A stretch of DNA of 10,014 nt from Dehalococcoidia bacterium (GTDB taxonomy: Bacteria; Chloroflexota; Dehalococcoidia; SZUA-161; SpSt-899): contig JALPXQ010000047.1 of assembly GCA_023271515.1 (NCBI GenBank), forward strand, positions 1 to 10,014, written 5' to 3'. How positions within the stretch are numbered: the first letter of the stretch is position 1; every line of letters starts with the position of its first letter. Position numbers and translations under genes: made by a program. The notes below the pieces were generated by a model, which was not told the origin of the DNA, made no database searches, and saw only the letters and a program-made list of their open reading frames with translations. This document shows positions 7,331-10,014 of this stretch, piece after piece.

Positions 7331-7484
7331 GCCAATGGGATTCGGCCCGCGGGCCGATCGGTGGGGTCCTTGGGAGGGGGGTGGCAATTTCAGGGCATGC
7401 TACCTGCGCGGGCAAGGCAGAGGTCCTGGCGGACGACAGGTGTTCAGCGCAAGTGTTAGTGGCTATGATTGCATTCTTGGATTC
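7331..7484 (+). other. GC-rich leader without a convincing gene, before mnhE
   Basis: Between the promoter and the first recognisable mnhE sequence lie about 130-150 nt of G-rich DNA. It has an open frame from 7335, but the translation is glycine- and arginine-rich and resembles no MnhE N-terminus, so I treat it as a 5' leader. A 16-bp perfect palindrome occurs at 7342-7357. I could not match the leader to any riboswitch consensus I know, but a structured RNA cannot be excluded by eye. Confidence 0.5.
7342..7357. promoter_or_regulatory. 16-bp perfect palindrome just downstream of the promoter
   Basis: TCGGCCCGCGGGCCGA is a perfect inverted repeat about 5-20 nt downstream of the predicted transcription start. 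That is a typical repressor operator position. It could also act as a GC-rich RNA hairpin at the transcript 5' end. No cognate regulator is identifiable in the window beyond the distant MarR gene. Confidence 0.4.
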
Positions 7485-7646
7485 TTGGCAACTGCGGCTC
7501 TAGCATATTTATTATACTTGGCTTTGACCACAGCCTCGGGTGATTGGTTTCTCTGGAGTAAGGAGGAGCTGATTATCGGGGCTGTTTTTGCTTTAATAGT
7601 GGGGGAACCGGGAGGCTGCTCTTTGGGAAGAGCCTTCGCATGCTAA
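7485..7646 (+). pseudogene. mnhE: mnhE N-terminal part, separated from the rest by a -1 frameshift
   Basis: The frame ending at 7646 encodes two hydrophobic segments and the linker typical of the MnhE/MrpE N-terminus ('ATAALAYLLYLALTTASGDW' from 7488, then 'EELIIGAVFALIVG'). It then leaves the family at a GGGGG run (7601-7605) and stops at 7646. One extra G would join it smoothly to the next frame (VGGTGRLLFGKSLRMLNP) and give a protein of about 167 aa, normal for MnhE. The start is uncertain: TTG at 7485 lacks a Shine-Dalgarno, and an ATG at 7465 begins 'MIAFL' in another frame, needing a further base near 7479 to join. The lesion may be real or a homopolymer error. Confidence 0.7.
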
Positions 7647-7987
7647 ACCCCAGGAGGTGGGTTTTATTCCTGGTCTACCTAATAGGACCATTCTTTTGGG
7701 GAATGGCGAAGGCGAATGTCGATGTTGCCTACCGCGTAATAACCGGAAGGATAAATCCGGGCATTGTGAAGATCTCTCCCGGTCTGAAGACCGACCTCGG
7801 TATAACTCTGCTGGCCAATTCCATAACCCTGACTCCCGGGACATTAAGCGTAGAAGTTGACGAAGAAACGAATGAACTCTATATTCACTGGATAAACGTG
7901 AAGAAGGAAGTCCTGGAGAAAATGCCGCGGGATTACCGGTATGTATGTGAAAAATTCCCTGACTGGGCCAGGAGGGTGGCGGAATAA
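7640..7987 (+). CDS. mnhE: Na+/H+ antiporter subunit E (MnhE/MrpE, MbhA-like), C-terminal portion
   Basis: This open frame encodes 115 aa with the conserved MnhE C-terminal half: a third membrane segment (about 8-25) and the signature 'DLGITLLANSITLTPGTLSVEV' region, of which 'NSITLTPGTLSVEV' is the most diagnostic, followed by 'ELYIHWINV'. MnhE is a small membrane subunit of the multisubunit Mrp Na+/H+ antiporter and of the equivalent module in Mbh-type hydrogenases. The ATG at 7640 is internal to the ancestral gene; the missing N-terminal half lies upstream in another frame. Family-consistent sequence continues upstream of 7640 in this frame (TGRLLFGKSLR), confirming the frameshift near 7601-7605. 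Without a restored frame the product would lack two N-terminal membrane helices. The stop TAA shares its last base with the ATG of the next gene, an operon-style coupling. Confidence 0.82.
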   Translation: MLNPRRWVLFLVYLIGPFFWGMAKANVDVAYRVITGRINPGIVKISPGLKTDLGITLLANSITLTPGTLSVEVDEETNELYIHWINVKKEVLEKMPRDYRYVCEKFPDWARRVAE

Positions 7988-8238
7988 TGTGGTTTCCTAT
8001 TGCGCTGTTCCTTGGGATTTGTATCGCCGTAATCGTTATCAGGCTGTTTTTGGGCCCCACCCCCCAGATCGGCTGGTGGGACTGGATACCTTAAACACCC
8101 TGGTTATAGTGTCCATGGTTGTTTTGGGAGCGGCATTTTGAGAACCCGATATACATCGATGTGGCTATCGTCTATGGCCTGCTTTCCTTTGTGGCCACGC
8201 TTTTCATCGCCAAGTATATAGAAAAGGGCACCTTCTAA
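7987..8238 (+). pseudogene. mnhF: mnhF (MrpF/MbhB-like) with two compensating frameshifts
   Basis: The gene starts at an ATG overlapping the mnhE stop and would end at a TAA overlapping the mnhG ATG (8236-8240). Both lie in one frame, giving 83 aa, the normal MnhF size. The N-terminal helix and 'LFLGPTP' are read in the first frame, which runs to a TAA at 8095-8097. At a CCCCCC run (8060-8065) the family sequence moves to another frame ('PDRLVGLDTLNTLVIVSMVV'). At TTTT (8136-8139) it returns ('FENPIYIDVAIVYGLLSFVA') and ends 'YIEKGTF'. Adding one C and removing one T restores it completely. MnhF is a three-helix membrane subunit of the antiporter module. As written the gene cannot give a full protein. 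Two independent lesions of opposite sign in 80 nt are unusual and may be homopolymer sequence errors. Confidence 0.85.
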
Positions 8239-8600
8239 TGATAGTAGATGTAATCACCTACGTATTGATTGGCGTGGGATGTTTTTTCAATCTGATAGCG
8301 GCATGGGGATTGCACCGTTTTCCTGATGTTTATACCAGGCTGCACGCCGGGACGAAATGCACTACATTTGGCGCCATATTCCTGATTGGGGCGGTAGTGC
8401 TACAATCGGTAAGTGTCTGGGTTGCAGATGGGATTTCCTCCCCGCAATCGATTCTTTCTATACACGCAGTTATTGTCCTGGTGGTCGTCTTGCTTACCAA
8501 TCCCACGAGTGCTCATGCCCTTGCCCGGGCGGCGCATAGGAGCGGGGTGAAGCCGGCCCGATCAGTTGTGGATGATCTGGAGAAGGAAAAGCGTGATTGA
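8238..8600 (+). CDS. mnhG: Na+/H+ antiporter subunit G (MnhG/MrpG, MbhC-like)
   Basis: An intact 120-aa MnhG protein with three membrane helices, a structural subunit of the Mrp antiporter membrane module. The family signature 'WGLHRFPDVYTRLHAGTKCT' (about 23-42) is complete, followed by 'FGAIFLIGAVVL' and a third helix near 72-87 leading to 'LTNPTSAHALARAAHR'. The C-terminal tail is charged (DDLEKEKRD). The ATG overlaps the mnhF stop (TAATG), and the 3' end overlaps the next gene by 8 bp. The gene contains an intact T6 run at 8281-8286, showing that homopolymers are not uniformly disrupted in this cluster. Confidence 0.93.
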   Translation: MIVDVITYVLIGVGCFFNLIAAWGLHRFPDVYTRLHAGTKCTTFGAIFLIGAVVLQSVSVWVADGISSPQSILSIHAVIVLVVVLLTNPTSAHALARAAHRSGVKPARSVVDDLEKEKRD

Positions 8601-8835
8601 GTCGGCAATTCTACACATAATCTTGCTGGTGCTCATCGTCGTGTGCGCGCTGCTGGTCGCCATATTTAAGGACCTCATCGTCGCCGCGATAACCTTAGCG
8701 GCGTTCAGCCTGCTCCTGGCCCTTCAGTTTTATCTGCTCCAAGCCCCCGATGTAGCTATTGCCGAGGCCGGGGTGGGGGCGGCTCTCACTGTAGCGATAT
8801 ACGTTATTGCCATCAGAGCAACCAAGCGGATGTAG
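8593..8835 (+). CDS. DUF4040 / MbhD-like subunit (equivalent to part of the MrpA C-terminus)
   Basis: An 80-aa membrane protein with three hydrophobic stretches and the motif 'LLQAPDVAIAEAGVGAALT', characteristic of the DUF4040/MbhD domain. In standard Mrp systems this domain is fused to the C-terminus of MrpA. In Mbh-type hydrogenases and many archaeal-type Mrp clusters it is a separate small subunit, as here. I chose GTG at 8593, which overlaps the mnhG stop and is preceded by GGAGAAGG (8579-8586). The in-frame ATG at 8566 would add a charged 9-residue extension inside mnhG and is less likely. The protein is complete, and the stop is 7 bp from the MbhE-like gene. Confidence 0.88.
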   Translation: MIESAILHIILLVLIVVCALLVAIFKDLIVAAITLAAFSLLLALQFYLLQAPDVAIAEAGVGAALTVAIYVIAIRATKRM

Positions 8836-8842
8836 GAAAAAA

Positions 8843-9208
8843 ATGAGAACAATTGCCATAGCGCTATCCCTGGGCGTCTTCATCGTTTTCTTGGTAGCCG
8901 CAGCATTTCTCATGCGCCCCTTTGGCTATCCAACACCTCCGGCAGAGGGCTACGTAATGATGGACGACTACATAATAGAGAATGCGCAGCCTGAAACCGG
9001 AGCCAATAATGTGGTAACGGCGGTTCTCTTCGATTATCGAGGCTTTGACACCCTGGGCGAGGTCATCATCCTGTTTGCCGCCGTGACCGGGGTGGGTATG
9101 CTCTTCAGGAGGCAGAGTTTTGACCGCTCCGCGGTCAAACGGGAGGAAGGGTTGGGTGAACCCTCAGCCTCACCGCCCGTTAGCGCCAGAGGCGCTAATT
9201 ATGTCTAA
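8843..9208 (+). CDS. MbhE-like subunit of the Mrp/Mbh antiporter module
   Basis: A 121-aa protein with an N-terminal helix (about 4-24), a loop, and the signature 'NNVVTAVLFDYRGFDTLGE' (55-73) followed by a second helix (73-88). This is the MbhE domain, which in canonical Mrp systems ends the MrpA polypeptide and here is a separate gene. The ATG at 8843 is preceded by AGGA (8834-8837). An in-frame ATG at 8807 lies within the upstream gene and is unlikely. Residues 89-121 form a hydrophilic Ser/Pro/Ala-rich tail that does not look like the family. Two perfect inverted repeats (9119-9139 and 9180-9198) are embedded in its codons, suggesting the 3' end also works as RNA structure or was added later. 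It overlaps the mnhB start by 8 bp. Confidence 0.86.
   Translation: MRTIAIALSLGVFIVFLVAAAFLMRPFGYPTPPAEGYVMMDDYIIENAQPETGANNVVTAVLFDYRGFDTLGEVIILFAAVTGVGMLFRRQSFDRSAVKREEGLGEPSASPPVSARGANYV
9119..9139 (+). promoter_or_regulatory. 9-bp perfect hairpin inside the MbhE-like gene
   Basis: TTTGACCGC (9119-9127) and GCGGTCAAA (9131-9139) form a perfect 9-bp stem with a TCC loop. It sits where the conserved MbhE domain gives way to the unusual hydrophilic tail. No T-tract follows. It may be an RNA structure or a binding site; function is not shown. Confidence 0.5.
9180..9198 (+). promoter_or_regulatory. 8-bp hairpin covering the likely mnhB ribosome-binding region
   Basis: TTAGCGCC (9180-9187) pairs perfectly with GGCGCTAA (9191-9198), with an AGA loop. 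The ATG of mnhB follows at 9201. The only Shine-Dalgarno-like bases, AGAGG (9188-9192), fall in the loop and stem, so folding could limit mnhB initiation unless ribosomes translating the upstream gene open it. Confidence 0.5.
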
Positions 9209-9471
9209 GATTGTGCGTACCATGTCCCGCGTCTTGGCCCCGGTTATTTTCATCTGGCGGACTGGCCACCGTATTCTTCTATAATTTCCTCGTTGGCTCT
9301 CCCATTTTTGGCCGTATCCCCGCCCCTGGCCCAAATCCCGGAGATATATGGACCGGGGGAGTGATTGCTCTAATGAATCTGGGCGTAGGCCTGAAGGTGC
9401 TTGCGGGGCTTTCCGCCGTGGTTCTGGTCATGGCGTTAGCCGCCGGCATGAGGGAGAAGGAGGAAGAATGA
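9201..9471 (+). pseudogene. mnhB: mnhB (MrpB/MbhF-like) with internal deletion and frame change
   Basis: The ATG at 9201 opens 'MSKIVRTMSRVLAPVIFI', a good MnhB N-terminus, but this frame stops at 9284. From about 9255 another frame gives the MnhB C-terminus: 'GGLATVFFYNFLVGSPIF', then 'WTGGVIALMNLGVGLKVLAGL', a helix and a charged end (REKEEE), stopping at 9471. The conserved middle expected in the family (second helix, the His-Gly/Pro-Gly-Gly-Gly-Phe loop and the third helix) is absent. By comparison with the usual 140 or so residues, roughly 55-65 residues are lost at about 9248-9262. A single-base correction cannot repair this, so it is either a real deletion of about 0.2 kb or a misassembly. 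As written it cannot yield a functional MnhB, a core subunit of the antiporter. Its stop overlaps the mnhC start (ATGA). Confidence 0.8.
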
Positions 9472-9820
9472 TGGGGAACATTCATTTCTTTGCCGTGGCC
9501 GCCTTGATCGGCATTGCCCTATACATCATCATGGCCCAGAGGAATTTGATAAAACTTGCCATGAGTATGAGTATCCTCGCATCAGCCATTAACTTGTTCC
9601 TGATCGCACCAAATATCTAGGGTATAGGGCAGAAGGGACGGCACCCATTTATACCCATGCCCCCGGGGAGGTTATGGTGCTGCCCGTCCCACAAGCTTTA
9701 ACCCTGACAAGCATTGTCATTACCGTGGCAGTGCTGGCGCTGATGCTTACCTTGATAATACGAATCTATCGTCATACCGGGAGTATAGACTCAAAGGAGT
9801 CTAGGCTGATGAAAGAATGA
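9468..9820 (+). pseudogene. mnhC: mnhC (MrpC/MbhG-like) with a frameshift in the middle
   Basis: The ATG at 9468 overlaps the mnhB stop and encodes a typical MnhC/NuoK-like first half: 'LIGIALYIIMAQRNLIKLAM', then 'SILASAINLFLIAP', stopping at TAG 9618-9620 after 50 residues. The second half lies in the -1 frame from about 9617: 'GYRAEGTAPIYTHAPGEVM', 'LPVPQALTLTSIVITVAV' and a helix, ending 'ESRLMKE' at 9820. The 'D/V-P-Q-AL-LT-IVI' motif is diagnostic of MnhC. One added base before 9618, for example in the CCAAA at 9609-9613, would restore about 117 aa, the normal length. MnhC is a NuoK-like membrane subunit needed for antiport. The break is not at a long homopolymer, which makes a sequencing slip less obvious than in mnhE and mnhF. 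Confidence 0.82.
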
Positions 9821-10014
9821 TGAATCTGGATGCTCTGGTAGTTCACTCCCCTGTCCTGATAATAGCCATCCCACTGCTCATGGCGTTGTTGACCCCTCTA
9901 ATTGGCAGGGTAAGTGAGAGGGGCAGAAATGTACTTGTAATAGCGAGTCTGGTCTTCGTATCATTCCTGGTTTTCCTTCTGGCAAGGGACATCTACCTCA
10001 ACGGGTTACGCGTC
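9817..10014 (+). CDS. mnhD: MnhD/MbhH-like proton-translocating membrane subunit, 3' partial
   Basis: The ATG at 9817 overlaps the mnhC stop by 4 bp (ATGA) and stays open for 66 codons to the right edge. The visible product is strongly hydrophobic: a helix over 'HSPVLIIAIPLLMALLTPLIG' residues (about 10-30), a basic loop (RVSERGRN), and a second helix (about 39-56) ending 'LARDIYLNGLRV'. This fits the N-terminus of MnhD/NuoL-M-like subunits, which carry the ion channel in Mrp, Mbh and complex I. Identification rests mainly on position after mnhC and on hydrophobicity, because the diagnostic lysine and glutamate helices lie outside the window. A second ATG at 9820 is also in frame. Confidence 0.72.
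   Translation, partial: MMNLDALVVHSPVLIIAIPLLMALLTPLIGRVSERGRNVLVIASLVFVSFLVFLLARDIYLNGLRV

Noticed and set aside
7335..7484. In-frame N-terminal extension of mnhE from the ATG at 7335
   Set aside because: The translation is glycine- and arginine-rich with no MnhE similarity, starts at the predicted transcription start itself and has no Shine-Dalgarno. It is treated as leader.
9211..9471. Independent 86-aa gene using a TTG start at 9211
   Set aside because: The first 14 or so residues are the wrong-frame reading of the mnhB N-terminus, and the rest is the mnhB C-terminus, so it is a fragment of mnhB.
1..10014. CRISPR array, tRNA/rRNA, transposase or phage genes
   Set aside because: No repeat-spacer pattern, no tRNA-like cloverleaf, no recombinase motifs and no flanking repeats were seen on either strand.

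Overview
The window looks like a moderate-GC bacterial chromosome segment with every gene on the + strand. The metabolic style is that of an anaerobic or facultative carboxylate user: an NDP-forming acyl-CoA synthetase, a crotonase, a TAXI-type TRAP transporter and an Mbh-ordered Mrp antiporter module. The MarR protein and the lipoprotein-type solute-binding protein remind me of Chloroflexota (Dehalococcoidia-like) genomes. That placement comes from memory of family style, not from a search, and is low confidence; an anaerobic deltaproteobacterium or Firmicute is possible.

Layout. Positions 76-3491 form a compact unit: a MarR-family regulator, a 709-aa NDP-forming acyl-CoA synthetase (acetate--CoA ligase family), and an enoyl-CoA hydratase/isomerase. 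A 138-bp leader with an unusually strong Shine-Dalgarno sequence follows. Next comes a complete TAXI-TRAP uptake system: a lipoprotein solute-binding protein (3630-4643), a DUF1850 protein (4773-5273) and a fused 4TM/12TM permease (5313-7289). Two strong hairpins lie between the binding protein and the DUF1850 gene. A good sigma-70-type promoter at 7301-7330 then starts a separate cluster with the Mrp/Mbh order E-F-G-MbhD-MbhE-B-C-D. The last gene runs off the right edge.

Working together (inference): the TRAP system would import a carboxylate using a sodium gradient, the CoA ligase would activate it, and the crotonase would act on the acyl-CoA, with the MarR protein as a likely local regulator. 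The Mrp-type module exchanges sodium for protons and could feed or use the same sodium gradient.

The most striking observation is damage. The first 7.3 kb has no broken genes, and several long homopolymers there are intact. In the 2.3 kb of the Mrp cluster, mnhE, mnhF (twice) and mnhC carry single-base frameshifts, and mnhB lacks its middle and changes frame. mnhG, the MbhD-like gene and the MbhE-like gene between them are intact. This is either local decay of an antiporter operon or a local sequence or assembly fault, and raw reads would decide. I found no convincing new system, no CRISPR array, no tRNA or rRNA, and no transposase.
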